Shown here piece after piece: positions 42,313 to 51,437 of a DNA stretch of 64,000 bases. This DNA comes from Bacteroidaceae bacterium. GTDB lineage: Bacteria; Bacteroidota; Bacteroidia; Bacteroidales; Bacteroidaceae. Under the pieces are notes generated by a model that had not been told where the DNA came from, searched no databases, and worked only from the letters and a program-made list of their open reading frames with translations. The position numbers were made by a program, and so were the translations under genes. The stretch covers positions 41,626-105,625 of the forward strand of contig JAFZSA010000024.1 in the NCBI GenBank assembly GCA_017619585.1, in the 5' to 3' direction. Each line of letters opens with the position of its first letter. The stretch's first letter is position 1.

Positions 42313-42405
42313 ACACCCAGATTCCCAATACCTAATAGTGAGTATCTTGCATCCCTTTCTTTAAATTCAGAGGCTTTGCAGATTCTTTCTTTTCAGAAAA
42401 AAGCG

Positions 42406-42413
42406 TAACTTTG
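42406..42413 (+). promoter_or_regulatory. -7 box TAACTTTG for feoAB
   Basis: TAACTTTG, 22 bases before the feoAB ATG. No clear Fur-type palindrome was recognised next to it. Confidence 0.55.
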
Positions 42414-42435
42414 CGCTCAGAAAGACTATTGACGG

Positions 42436-44805
42436 ATGGCTAAGACGCTTCGCGACTTAAAGAAAGGACAACGGGCCGTTGTTACCAAAGTGGGTGGAAC
42501 GGGTGCCCTACGGCAGCATTTCCTGGACATGGGAGTAATCCCTGGTGCCGAGGTGGTGCTGCAGAAGTTTGCACCTATGGGCGACCCTATGGAACTGCGT
42601 ATTCATGGCTATGAGCTTACACTACGATTGGCGGATGCTGAGAAGATAGAGATTAAGAACCCCTCTCCAACTTCCCCAAGGGGGAGGGATGAAGACGACT
42701 CCGCTACTCAAGAAGAAAAGTGGGAGTTGCCTGTTGAGCATCCTGGATTGGGTGAAGATGGTCCCAGGTATCACGATCCTTCATCGCCACATGGTGCGCC
42801 TCTGACGGAGAAGCTAACCTTCGCCCTTGTAGGTAACCAAAATTGCGGTAAAACCACGCTTTTTAACCAGTTGACGGGTAGCAACCAGCATGTAGGAAAC
42901 TTCCCTGGCGTGACCGTCGACCGCAAGGACGGCGTGATAAAAGGCTATCCCTATACGCTGGTGACCGACCTGCCTGGCATCTATAGCCTTAGCCCCTATA
43001 CCAATGAGGAGGTGGTGAGTCGTCAGTTCATTCTGGAGAACCACCCATCGGGCATCATCAACATCATAGACACTACGTGTATTGAGCGCAGCCTCTACCT
43101 GACAATGCAGCTGATGGAGCTGAACATCCCCATGGTACTGGCGCTGAACATGATGGACGAGATGAAAAGTAACGGTGGAACCGTCAGAATCAACAAGATG
43201 GAGCGCCTGCTGGGCATCCCCGTCATCCCCATCAGCGCCATGAAGAACGAGGGTGTGGACGAGGTGGTGACACACGCCATCCACGTTGCCCGTTATCAGG
43301 AAGGTCCTGGGCGTCAGGACTTCTGTAGCCCTGAGGACCACGGAGGTGCCGTTCACCGTTGCCTGCATGCCATCATGCACTTCATAGAGGATCATGCGCA
43401 GGAGGCTAAGATACCCGTCCGCTTTGCTGCCAGCAAAATCATAGAGAACGATCCGCTGATTATCAAGGCGCTGGGTCTTACCAAGAACGAGCAGGAGACC
43501 ATAGAGCACATCCTGCAGCAAATGGAGGAGGAACGCGGCCTTGACCGTTGTGCCGCTATGGCTGACATGCGTTTCAGCTTCATTGAACAAGTATGCAGTC
43601 AGGCGGTTCATCGTCCCAAGGAAAGCAAGGAACACATCCGCAGTCGTAGGATAGACAAGGTGCTGACAGGCCGTTTCACCGCAATTCCTGCCTTCTTGGG
43701 CATCATGGCGCTGGTGTTCTACCTGACCTTCAGCAGCGTTGGTGCATGGCTGCAGGAATTGTTCGAAGAAGGAATAGAAAAGTTTACCGAACTTTCCGAC
43801 CAGACGCTTACTGCCTGGAACATTGCCCCTCCCATCCATTCGCTCATCATAGACGGCATCTACAGCGGTGTGGGCACCGTATTGGTGTTCCTTCCCCTGA
43901 TAGTGATACTGTTCTTCTTCCTGAGCATGCTGGAGGATAGCGGCTATATGGCCCGCATCGCCTTTGTGATGGACAAGATGCTGCGTAAGCTGGGTCTTTC
44001 GGGTCGTAGTATCGTGCCCTTGCTGATAGGCTTCGGTTGTTCTGTTCCCAGCGTGATGGCCAGCAGAACCCTTCCCAGTGAGCGCGACCGCCGCCTTACC
44101 ATCATGCTAACACCCTTCATGAGTTGCACGGCCAAGATACCCATCTACGCCTTCTTTGCCGCTGCCTTCTTCCCACACCATGCAGGTTGGGTGATGGCGG
44201 GCCTATATATAATAGGTATCTTGACGGGTATCATTGTGGCGCTGATTCTGAAGCGTACACTCTTCCGTGGCGAGGCCGTTCCCTTCGTGATGGAGCTTCC
44301 CAACTACCGTATGCCTGTGCCCATGAACGTGGCACGTCTGCTATGGGAGAAAGCCAAGGACTTCCTGCAGAGAGCCTTCACGGTTATCTTCCTGGCAAGC
44401 ATCGTAATTTGGTTCCTGCAGACCTTCGTCTTCCACCTGCAGATGGTGCAGCCGGGTATGGAATCAGAGAGCATGTTGGCACAGATGGCCAGCGTGGTAG
44501 CCCCTCTGTTTGCTCCTTTAGGGTGTGGTGATTGGCGCATCGTAACCTCGTTGGTAAGCGGCATTCTAGCCAAGGAAGTGGTGGTGAGCACCCTTAGCAC
44601 CCTCTTTGCCGGTGTCAGCCTTACAGAAGTGTTCTCAGCGGGCACAGCCTTTACGCTGCTTGTCTTCTGTCTGCTCTACACGCCATGCATAGCAGCCATT
44701 GCCACCATCCGCAGAGAGTTAGGCGGCAAGTGGGCACTACTCATCATGATAGGCCAATGCCTGATAGCATGGGTAGTAGCGTTCTTAATACATTTGATTA
44801 TGTAA
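42436..44805 (+). CDS. feoB: Ferrous iron transporter, FeoA-FeoB fusion
   Basis: A 789-residue inner-membrane Fe(II) transporter. Residues 1-75 are FeoA (SH3-like: LRQHFLDMGVIPGAEVVLQK). From about 128 the GTPase domain shows G1 GNQNCGKTT (133-141), G2/G3 region PGVTVDRKDG and TDLPGIYSLSPY, and G4 LNMMDE. The membrane part has the two Gate/core repeats (SGRSIVPLLIGFGCSVPSVMASRTL, then CLLYTPCIAAIATIRRE) with the conserved cysteines. The FeoA-FeoB linker at about residues 75-88 (NPSPTSPRGRDEDD) is a GC-rich spacer arm carried in frame. A fused FeoAB is usual in Bacteroidetes. It is followed by the small Cys-rich Feo partner at 44934. Confidence 0.96.
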   Translation: MAKTLRDLKKGQRAVVTKVGGTGALRQHFLDMGVIPGAEVVLQKFAPMGDPMELRIHGYELTLRLADAEKIEIKNPSPTSPRGRDEDDSATQEEKWELPVEHPGLGEDGPRYHDPSSPHGAPLTEKLTFALVGNQNCGKTTLFNQLTGSNQHVGNFPGVTVDRKDGVIKGYPYTLVTDLPGIYSLSPYTNEEVVSRQFILENHPSGIINIIDTTCIERSLYLTMQLMELNIPMVLALNMMDEMKSNGGTVRINKMERLLGIPVIPISAMKNEGVDEVVTHAIHVARYQEGPGRQDFCSPEDHGGAVHRCLHAIMHFIEDHAQEAKIPVRFAASKIIENDPLIIKALGLTKNEQETIEHILQQMEEERGLDRCAAMADMRFSFIEQVCSQAVHRPKESKEHIRSRRIDKVLTGRFTAIPAFLGIMALVFYLTFSSVGAWLQELFEEGIEKFTELSDQTLTAWNIAPPIHSLIIDGIYSGVGTVLVFLPLIVILFFFLSMLEDSGYMARIAFVMDKMLRKLGLSGRSIVPLLIGFGCSVPSVMASRTLPSERDRRLTIMLTPFMSCTAKIPIYAFFAAAFFPHHAGWVMAGLYIIGILTGIIVALILKRTLFRGEAVPFVMELPNYRMPVPMNVARLLWEKAKDFLQRAFTVIFLASIVIWFLQTFVFHLQMVQPGMESESMLAQMASVVAPLFAPLGCGDWRIVTSLVSGILAKEVVVSTLSTLFAGVSLTEVFSAGTAFTLLVFCLLYTPCIAAIATIRRELGGKWALLIMIGQCLIAWVVAFLIHLIM
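42657..42690. repeat. GC-rich arm inside the FeoA-FeoB linker
   Basis: CCCCTCTCCAACTTCCCC then AAGGGGGAGGG, in frame, encoding SPTSPRGR. Confidence 0.8.
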
Positions 44806-44807
44806 AC

Positions 44808-44920
44808 TAGCCCCCTCCATCTCCCCCTTTGGGGGAGTGAAAAATTGAGAGTTAAAAAATTTTGCTAACCCCTAACCAATAATCTATCACTCCCCCAAAG
44901 GGGGAGCAGGGAGGGGGCCA
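44808..44920. repeat. Inverted pair of GC-rich arms between feoAB and its small partner
   Basis: The left arm (44808-44840) and right arm (44888-44920) are nearly exact reverse complements of 33 bases, each with an inner CTCCCCC..GGGGGAG hairpin, around a 47-base AT-rich loop. It starts 3 bases after the feoAB stop. Confidence 0.85.
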
Positions 44921-44933
44921 AAACTTTAAAAAA

Positions 44934-45092
44934 ATGAACTTACAAAGCATTCTTCTTCTGATGGTGATAGTGATAGTAGCTGGAATTGCGCTACGTCAGT
45001 ATCTTAAGAAACCGCATTGTTCGGGATGCGAAGGATGCAGCTGTAAGTGCGAGGATTGTCACTCTACCAAGATGCGGCAGAGGGCATCCTGA
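44934..45092 (+). CDS. FeoB-associated Cys-rich membrane protein
   Basis: A 52-residue gene directly downstream of feoAB. One membrane helix (SILLLMVIVIVAGIALRQYL) is followed by a Cys-rich tail with six Cys in HCSGCEGCSCKCEDCH. This is the shape of the small FeoB-associated Cys-rich proteins that follow feoB in many anaerobes; they may deliver or sense iron. The gene's last 34 bases overlap the end of the convergent PBP4 gene, so the two transcripts would be antisense there. Inverted GC-rich arms separate it from feoAB. Confidence 0.85.
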   Translation: MNLQSILLLMVIVIVAGIALRQYLKKPHCSGCEGCSCKCEDCHSTKMRQRAS

Positions 45093-46363
45093 AACTCCCT
45101 ACCGTCATACACAGGCGAATTATTGTTGATGATACTGAAGGCAAACCACCTTCCGACCTTGTTTTGTGCATAACCCGTAAGGGAGGAAGCCGCATAAGAA
45201 ACCAGCGTACCTGTCTTGCAGAAGATACGGTCACGAAAACAGGGAGCCGACATACGACCCAACAACGACCCATGCCTGGTGGGATGGGCAGGCGTAGCCA
45301 AAGCCTCATCGATAAGGACATTCCTTATCACAGAATCCTTGTAGGCATACACCATCAGTTGCACCAGGAAGTCGGCCGTCAATCGGTTCTTGGGTGAAAG
45401 ACCACTACCGTCGTTCACCACAAAATTGGCCATTCTATCGTATATATTCTCTGATTCAAAAAAATCCAAGGGCGACATCCGCAATGTGGTATCAGGCTCT
45501 GCCAAACGGTCCTGAGCATGCCGGTTATGATACAAGACGCACTCAGCCTTCACATTACTACTGTTCGTGAGCATTGGCTTCAGCACCTCACGCAATGGTG
45601 TCTGGTACTGGTAAATCATCTCTGCATCCTTCGTTAGCGGTACGTTGAAAAGCAACGTATCGCTATCGTAACTGATACCGGCAGCACGGAGAGAAGCCCT
45701 GAACTCACTCATCACCCTGGGAGCCCCCTTCATCAACAAGGGAACCTGCCTGTACAGAATATCGTAAGGCTGGGCGGTATGATGAGGGCGCAAGGTATCG
45801 GTCCTCAGGAGGTCATAGATAACCCTGCCCTTGATATGACTGATACCTCGCGCCTTTATGGCTTCTGCAAAGTCTGAGAAAGAAAGCAGCAACGGGTCGT
45901 CATCCATCTGCAGGAGCAAATCGCCTTGCAGCGTCTCACCCTTCACCTTGCCCAGGATATATTCCTTGCTGCAATACTGGTGGTCGGCACCCAACTGCTT
46001 CAAGGCACGAATACCTGTAAGCAGCTTCATGCACGAGGCAGGAATCATCCTGCGATGACTCTGATACTCATAGACATAACAACCACGGGTAAGGTCGTAA
46101 ATGTCCACCGCCAGCATCGTGGTGTCAATGTGTATGGCCCTGCGGATAAGGCTTTGCACATCATCGGCAATAGCCAAATCCACGCTGTCAGGTTCCACAA
46201 TCACCTCCTCTTCCTGTTCGCCTTTACCACCAAACAGGAAATCCTTTGCGGGTGTACACCTGAAGAATAGGAATACAGCCAGCAACAGCAGGAATATGAT
46301 TATTCCCAGGCAGCCGCGCCTGACACTCTTCTTAAGTCTGCGTTTCCTTTTCTTTCTCTGCAC
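45059..46363 (-). CDS. dacB: D-alanyl-D-alanine carboxypeptidase/endopeptidase (PBP4, family S13)
   Basis: A 434-residue periplasmic penicillin-binding protein anchored by one N-terminal helix (GCLGIIIFLLLLAVFLFF) after a very basic start. The S13 motifs are present: S110-C-M-K113 in MIPASCMKLLTG, the SxN-type motif in LTNSSNVKAE, and KTG in RIFCKTGTLVSYAASS. It trims or cuts peptide crosslinks in peptidoglycan. It is 12 bases after the ACT gene and may share its transcript, though its role is unrelated. The gene tail overlaps the small Feo-associated gene on the other strand. Confidence 0.92.
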   Translation of the reverse strand: MQRKKRKRRLKKSVRRGCLGIIIFLLLLAVFLFFRCTPAKDFLFGGKGEQEEEVIVEPDSVDLAIADDVQSLIRRAIHIDTTMLAVDIYDLTRGCYVYEYQSHRRMIPASCMKLLTGIRALKQLGADHQYCSKEYILGKVKGETLQGDLLLQMDDDPLLLSFSDFAEAIKARGISHIKGRVIYDLLRTDTLRPHHTAQPYDILYRQVPLLMKGAPRVMSEFRASLRAAGISYDSDTLLFNVPLTKDAEMIYQYQTPLREVLKPMLTNSSNVKAECVLYHNRHAQDRLAEPDTTLRMSPLDFFESENIYDRMANFVVNDGSGLSPKNRLTADFLVQLMVYAYKDSVIRNVLIDEALATPAHPTRHGSLLGRMSAPCFRDRIFCKTGTLVSYAASSLTGYAQNKVGRWFAFSIINNNSPVYDGREFQDALCRILVE

Positions 46364-46375
46364 GCAATAAGTCGG

Positions 46376-46804
46376 TTATGCCCACTTGGCCAGAGCAGCC
46401 TCATCGATGCTCTTGAGGTTGTTGTCCTTGATAACGGCCATAGCCTTCTCTCTGTCGTCTGTGCGGAAGATAAGGACACCCTTGCCACGCAACAGGAAAG
46501 AGTACATATAGGTGATGCTGATGCCTGCCTCGCTAAAGACCTTAACAGCCTCAGCAGCACGACCGGGTTGGTCGTCAATCTCGATAGCGAACACATCGCT
46601 AAGGGCAACAGCAACGTTAGCCTTCTTCAGCTCCTCGCAAGCACGCATAGGCTCGCTGCAGATGAGGCGATAGATTCCATACTCTGCTGTATCAGCAATA
46701 GTGGAGGCAACAATCTGAATCTTTGCTTCCTTCAAGGCGTCCAACACCTTGATAAGAGTACCTGAACGGTTCTCAATGAAAATGGAAAGTTGAGGGATAG
46801 TCAT
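46376..46804 (-). CDS. ACT-domain protein of the arylacetate module
   Basis: A 142-residue protein made of two ACT repeats: LSIFIENRSGTLIKVLDALKEAKIQIVASTIADTAEYGIYRLI and VFAIEIDDQPGRAAEAVKVFSEAGISITYMYSFLLRGKGVLIFRT. ACT domains bind amino acids. Proteins of this kind are frequent neighbours of phenylacetate-CoA ligase and indolepyruvate oxidoreductase genes, so it probably senses an aromatic amino acid and adjusts the pathway (inference). It has no DNA-binding part. Confidence 0.88.
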   Translation of the reverse strand: MTIPQLSIFIENRSGTLIKVLDALKEAKIQIVASTIADTAEYGIYRLICSEPMRACEELKKANVAVALSDVFAIEIDDQPGRAAEAVKVFSEAGISITYMYSFLLRGKGVLIFRTDDREKAMAVIKDNNLKSIDEAALAKWA

Positions 46805-46822
46805 ATTTGTAAAGTTTATAGT

Positions 46823-46907
46823 TTATTGGTTATTGGTTATTGAGTTTGAATGCTCAATGTTCAATGTTCAATTCTTCACTCCCCCTCGGGGGAGATGGAG
46901 AGGGGTC
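46823..46907. repeat. 7-bp arrays TTATTGG and TTCAATG plus GC-rich arm
   Basis: TTATTGG x2 then TTATTGA (about 46823-46843), CTCAATG and TTCAATG (46853-46872) and CACTCCCCCTCGGGGGAG..GAGGGGTCT (46877-46907) fill the gap between the ACT and ligase genes. Confidence 0.85.
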
Positions 46908-48226
46908 TATTGATATACCTTTCTCTTATCGACAACACGGACGGCTTTGCCTTCGCTGACAGGGAGAGAGCCAAGGGGAACCAACTTGACGATGGGCGTA
47001 AGCAGGATCTCGTCCTTCAGCTGGCGACGAATCTCCTTCTCGAGCGCCTGCAGCTGCTTGTAATCGTCGGTGGGTTGTGCCAACTCGACTTCCACCGTCA
47101 TGTTGTCGTTCTCCTCGTCGGTGGTGAGGGTGATAAGGTAGTTGCTGGCCAGTTCGCTGAACTGCATCAGAATCTTCTCAATCTGGATGGGGAAGATGTT
47201 TACACCACGCAATACCATCATATCATCAGAACGACCCTTCATGCGGTCGATACGCACGTGGTTACGTCCACAAGGACAGGTTCTTCCCAAGACACGGGTA
47301 AGGTCTCGAGTACGGTAACGCAACAGGGGCATTGCCTCACGACAGAGCGTTGTCAGTACCAACTCACCAATCTCACCATCAGGAACGGGCTCCAATGTCT
47401 CGGGGTTGACAATCTCTACGATATAGTAGTCTTCCCAGAAATGCATACCGTTCTGCTCCTTGCACTCGAAGCCTACACCAGGGCCGCACATCTCGCTCAT
47501 ACCGAAGGAGTTGTAGGCCTTTACGCCCATCATATCTTCGATACGCTTGCGCTGCTCCTCAGAGTGAGGCTCGGCACCAATAGCCAGCACTTTCAACTTG
47601 GTATCACGACGGGGATCTACACCCTGCTCCTTCATCACCTCATACAGGCGGGTGACGTAACTGGGAACAGCATGAATGGCAGTAGTGCCGAAGTCCCTAA
47701 TGAATTTGATTTGACGCAACGAGTTACCGGCTGCAGCAGGAACCGTCAGCATACCCAGTTTCTCTGCTCCGTACTGGAAGCCCAAGCCGCCTGTGAACAT
47801 ACCATAACCGCTTGAGTTCTGGAACACATCATCAGGACGAAGGCCCACCATCCACAGGTTACGAGCCACCTGATTGGCCCACTCGTCAAGGTCCTTCTTG
47901 GTATGCAGGATAACAGTGGGGTTACCGGTTGTTCCGCTGGAAGAATGCAAACGCACGCAATCCTTCATAGGCACGCAGGACATCCCAAAGGGATAGGTCT
48001 CGCGCAAATCCTGTTTGGTAGTGAAAGGCAGCTTGCGAACATCTGCCAGTGTCTTGATATCATCGGGCGTGATGCCAGCCTCCGCAAATTTCTTACGGTA
48101 GAACTCATTGTTCATGCAGTGGCGCACCGTCTTCTGCAATCTTTCGAGTTGGAGCGCTTCTATCTGCTCCCTCGTCATGGTTTCGATTTCGGGGTTAAAA
48201 TACAACCCCTCATGTTTTTCACTCAT
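46907..48226 (-). CDS. paaK: Phenylacetate-CoA ligase (second copy)
   Basis: A 439-residue AMP-forming ligase that joins an arylacetate to CoA, or runs in reverse to make ATP-equivalent energy from the aryl-CoA. The P-loop is LHSSSGTTGNPTVILHTKKDL; the substrate region is YGMFTGGLGFQYGAEKLG; further PaaK motifs are YNSFGMSEMCGPGVGFEC and YRTRDLTRVL; the C-terminal lid is NIFPIQIEKILM. It lies 30 bases after the first copy. The paralogs differ enough to prefer different substrates, for example phenyl- and indole- or hydroxyphenylacetate (inference). Confidence 0.93.
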   Translation of the reverse strand: MSEKHEGLYFNPEIETMTREQIEALQLERLQKTVRHCMNNEFYRKKFAEAGITPDDIKTLADVRKLPFTTKQDLRETYPFGMSCVPMKDCVRLHSSSGTTGNPTVILHTKKDLDEWANQVARNLWMVGLRPDDVFQNSSGYGMFTGGLGFQYGAEKLGMLTVPAAAGNSLRQIKFIRDFGTTAIHAVPSYVTRLYEVMKEQGVDPRRDTKLKVLAIGAEPHSEEQRKRIEDMMGVKAYNSFGMSEMCGPGVGFECKEQNGMHFWEDYYIVEIVNPETLEPVPDGEIGELVLTTLCREAMPLLRYRTRDLTRVLGRTCPCGRNHVRIDRMKGRSDDMMVLRGVNIFPIQIEKILMQFSELASNYLITLTTDEENDNMTVEVELAQPTDDYKQLQALEKEIRRQLKDEILLTPIVKLVPLGSLPVSEGKAVRVVDKRKVYQ

Positions 48227-48228
48227 TA

Positions 48229-48257
48229 TGAATTATGAATTATGAATTGTGAACTAT
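48229..48257. repeat. 7-bp array AATTATG/AATTGTG between the two paaK genes
   Basis: ATTATGA-type units fill the gap between the two ligase genes. They match the array that encodes MNCEL at 16781. Confidence 0.85.
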
Positions 48258-49564
48258 CAGAGTTTACGATTATCTATAACATGAGCACTCTTGCCCTGAC
48301 TGCGCTCTATGGTACCAGGAGCCTTCAGCTGAACCTTTGCGGCAATGCTGAGCACGCTCTTCAGCTTGGCAGCCAGTTTCTTCTCCAGTGCCTCTACGGC
48401 AGCAGGTGTATCGAAGGTAGAGGTAAATACCTCCTGACGCAACTCTGCCTGTACCAATAGAGTGTCGAGGTTGTTGACACGATCCACAATCAATAGGTAG
48501 TGAGGTGCAAACTCGGGCAACGAGAGGATAACGCTCTCCACCTGAGAGGGGAATACGTTGATACCACGAATGATAAGCATATCGTCGGAACGACCCTGAA
48601 TGCGTCCCATGCGCACATTGGTACGACCGCAGTCGCAAGTGCCGGGCAACAGAGAGCAGAGGTCGCGTGTACGATAACGCAATACGGGCATACCCTCCTT
48701 GGTCAGCGTAGTGAACACCAGCTCACCCGTCTGTCCCACAGGCAGCGGCTCAAGGGTTACAGGGTTGATAATCTCGGGGAAGAAATGGTCTTCGTTGATG
48801 TGAGAGCCGTTCTGCATCTGACACTCGTAGCTGACGCTGGGACCCATCACCTCGGAAAGTCCGTAAATGTTAAAGCCTTTCAAGCCCAGACGAGCCTCAA
48901 TCTCCTTACGCATGCTTTCTGTCCAAGGCTCAGCACCGAAGGCACCCACGCGCAACTTCAGGTCTTCCTTCTTGATACCCAGCTTATCCATTGTCTCAGC
49001 CAGATACAGGGCGTAAGAGGGGGTACAAGCCAAACCCGTAATACCCAGGTCGCGAATCAGCTTCAGATGCTTCTCCGTGTTACCCGTTCCTGCAGGGATA
49101 CAAGAGGCACCCAGATGCTCCACACCATAGTGGGCACCCAAGCCGCCCGTGAACAAGCCATAACCGTAAGCCACCGAGAAGATATCGTCGCGTGTCACGC
49201 CATAGGCGGTCAGACAGCGGGCCATACACTCGCTCCAAACACCTATATCCTTGCGGGTATATCCCACGATAGTGGGGTTTCCGGTTGTGCCGCTACTGGC
49301 ATGTACACGTATAATCTCGCTCTGCGGAGCTGCCTGCAATCCAAAAGGATAGTTGTCCCTGAGGTCTTTCTTGGTGGTGAAGGGCAGTTTAGTGATGTCC
49401 TCAATGGTCTGAATATCATCAGGACGGATATCCAGTTCCTGCAACTTGTTGCGATAGAAGGGCACATTGTGATAGACATATTCCACAATCTTATGCAGGC
49501 GTTTGCCTTGCAGCGCGCTCCTCTCGTCGCGACTCATACATTCTTTGTTCGGGTTCCAAATCAT
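48257..49564 (-). CDS. paaK: Phenylacetate-CoA ligase (first copy)
   Basis: A 435-residue paralog of the next gene. It has P-loop VHASSGTTGNPTIVGYTRKDI, substrate region YGLFTGGLGAHYGVEHLG, FNIYGLSEVMGPSVSYEC, YRTRDLCSLLPGTCDCGR and lid NVFPSQVESVIL. Both copies keep the four Cys-containing (CDCGR/CPCGR) loop region of the family. It has its own -7 box at 49599 and heads the ligase-ligase-ACT unit, while the symporter gene upstream is spaced by 175 bases. Confidence 0.93.
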   Translation of the reverse strand: MIWNPNKECMSRDERSALQGKRLHKIVEYVYHNVPFYRNKLQELDIRPDDIQTIEDITKLPFTTKKDLRDNYPFGLQAAPQSEIIRVHASSGTTGNPTIVGYTRKDIGVWSECMARCLTAYGVTRDDIFSVAYGYGLFTGGLGAHYGVEHLGASCIPAGTGNTEKHLKLIRDLGITGLACTPSYALYLAETMDKLGIKKEDLKLRVGAFGAEPWTESMRKEIEARLGLKGFNIYGLSEVMGPSVSYECQMQNGSHINEDHFFPEIINPVTLEPLPVGQTGELVFTTLTKEGMPVLRYRTRDLCSLLPGTCDCGRTNVRMGRIQGRSDDMLIIRGINVFPSQVESVILSLPEFAPHYLLIVDRVNNLDTLLVQAELRQEVFTSTFDTPAAVEALEKKLAAKLKSVLSIAAKVQLKAPGTIERSQGKSAHVIDNRKL

Positions 49565-49598
49565 TTCTTTTTTCTGTTATTTAGGTTGTTGTCCCATG

Positions 49599-49606
49599 CA
49601 AAAGTA
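49599..49606 (-). promoter_or_regulatory. -7 box TACTTTTG for the paaK-paaK-ACT unit
   Basis: TACTTTTG on the minus strand, 34 bases before the paaK start codon. Confidence 0.55.
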
Positions 49607-49649
49607 CAACAAAATCTGCGTTTGGACAAACAAATATTCTTACATTTTA

Positions 49650-49735
49650 TCGGTTATTGGTTATTGGTTATTGACAACAGACGTTTGAACGATAACGTCA
49701 ACATTTTAATGTTTTAACCTTTTAACGTTATAATC
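49650..49735. repeat. 7-bp arrays TTATTGG and TTTTAAT-like
   Basis: TTATTGG x2-3 (49650-49673), then TTTTAAT, GTTTTAA and similar units lie between the paaK promoter and the symporter stop. Confidence 0.8.
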
Positions 49736-49739
49736 CTTT

Positions 49740-51269
49740 TTAACCTCTCTTGTAGCATTCGAACATGCGGTTCACATCTGCCGTAGGCAACTTCTTGGTG
49801 AAGAGGCTTATCAACAACACCACGGGGAATCCTCCCAGCATGGCAATGGCACCGCAGTTGATGGGGTTGATGGGGTTACCCAGGAGCATATTCACAACGG
49901 TAAGGCCTACGCCCCAGATGAAACATGCCCATACTGCTTTGGCAGTAACACCACGCCAGTAGAGACCCAGCATGAAGGGAGCCAAGAAAGCACCAGCCAA
50001 AGCACCCCAAGAGATACCCATCAGCTGAGCAATGAAGGTAGGCGGATTCAGGGCTATCATCAGGGAGATAACAATGAAGAATACTATCAGCACACGCATT
50101 ACCACAACCTTGCGGCGCTCTATCTTCTCGGCCACAATATCATCAATAGTTCCCTCCTCTACCTCACCGGGCAGGGATTTCTTATCACGATAGATAAGGT
50201 CGAGGGTCATGGTTGAACTGGAGGTCAGCACCAACGATGCCAACGTTGACATAGAAGCACTCAGCACCAGCAGCACCACCAAGGCGATAAGGATATCGGG
50301 CAATGTGATGAGCATGGCAGGTACGATAGAGTCGAAGGCAATCTTGCCGGTTGCCTCGTTGATAACGGGCTCGTACAGACGACCAAAGCCACCCAGGAAG
50401 TAGCAACCACCAGCCACAATGAAGGCAAAGACAGTACTGATGACGGTACCGCGCTTAATGGCGCTTTCATCAGTAATACTGTAGAATTTACCCACCATCT
50501 GAGGCAATCCCATGGTACCAAGAGAGGTCAGGACAACCACACCCAGCAATCCCCATGGGTCAGGACCGAACCACGAGGCAAAGCCGCCATTCACGGCAGG
50601 GTTGGCATCAGAGGGGATGGCAGCCAGCTTCTCAACGGCTGTTGTAAAACCACCCTGTGCATTCAGCACGGCAATGATAACAGCCACAATACCAAAGAGC
50701 ATGATGATGCCCTGGATGAAGTCGTTCATGGCCGTTGCCTTGTAGCCACCGATAATCACATAGACAGCCGTCAGGATGGACATGATAATCACACAGTATT
50801 CATAGGGGATATCGAAGCCCATCTCGAAGAGACGCGAGATACCACTATACACACCTGCTGTATAGGGAATCAGGAACACGAAGGCGATGATAGATGCAGC
50901 CACACGCAAGCCCTGATCGCTAAAACGGGTTCCGAAGAAATCGGGCATGGTACGACTCTCTATGTGCTGGGTCATCAACTTGGTACGCCTGCCCAAGATT
51001 ATCCATGCCAAGAGCGAACCTATGATAGCGTTGCCTATACCAATCCAGGCGCTGGAAAGACCGTACTTCCAGCCAAACTGACCGGCATAACCCACAAATA
51101 CTACAGCAGAGAAATAACTGGTTCCGAAGGCAAAAGCCGTCAACCAAGGACCTACGGCTCGTCCGCCCAGTACAAAACCTTCTACACTACTGGCCTGCTT
51201 ACGGGAATACACTCCCACACCAACCATTACGACCAGAAAGATAATGGTAAGGAGAACTTTTATAATCAT
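49740..51269 (-). CDS. Sodium:solute symporter (SSS family)
   Basis: A 509-residue membrane carrier with about 13 helices. Family signs: GGRAVGPWLTAFAFGTSYFSAVVFVGYAGQFGWKYG near the N-terminus, the sodium-binding region DFIQGIIMLFG, and FGRLYEP with the later LSASMSTLASLVLTSSSTMTLDL. It lies inside the arylacetate gene group, so it may import phenylacetate, indoleacetate or an aromatic amino acid (inference). The substrate cannot be told from sequence. SSS members of this branch also carry proline, acetate or pantothenate. Confidence 0.88.
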   Translation of the reverse strand: MIIKVLLTIIFLVVMVGVGVYSRKQASSVEGFVLGGRAVGPWLTAFAFGTSYFSAVVFVGYAGQFGWKYGLSSAWIGIGNAIIGSLLAWIILGRRTKLMTQHIESRTMPDFFGTRFSDQGLRVAASIIAFVFLIPYTAGVYSGISRLFEMGFDIPYEYCVIIMSILTAVYVIIGGYKATAMNDFIQGIIMLFGIVAVIIAVLNAQGGFTTAVEKLAAIPSDANPAVNGGFASWFGPDPWGLLGVVVLTSLGTMGLPQMVGKFYSITDESAIKRGTVISTVFAFIVAGGCYFLGGFGRLYEPVINEATGKIAFDSIVPAMLITLPDILIALVVLLVLSASMSTLASLVLTSSSTMTLDLIYRDKKSLPGEVEEGTIDDIVAEKIERRKVVVMRVLIVFFIVISLMIALNPPTFIAQLMGISWGALAGAFLAPFMLGLYWRGVTAKAVWACFIWGVGLTVVNMLLGNPINPINCGAIAMLGGFPVVLLISLFTKKLPTADVNRMFECYKRG

Positions 51270-51290
51270 GATAAATTAAATTCAAATCGG

Positions 51291-51437
51291 TTAGCGGTTA
51301 AAGGTTAGCGGTTAGCGAAAATTTTCAACTTTGGCCATTGGCTTTTGAACTATCAACTCTAATCACTAAACTGACTCTAAACTCTAAACACTCAACTTTA
51401 AACTTTATATTCCTCCCCCTAAAGGGGGGCGGGGGGG
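51291..51437. repeat. 7-bp arrays TTAGCGG and ACTCTAA plus GC-rich arm
   Basis: TTAGCGG, TTAAAGG, TTAGCGG, TTAGCGA (51294-51321), ACTCTAA/ACTTTAA units (51355-51402) and CTCCCCCTAAAGGGGGGC (51413-51430) lie between the symporter and porin genes. Confidence 0.85.
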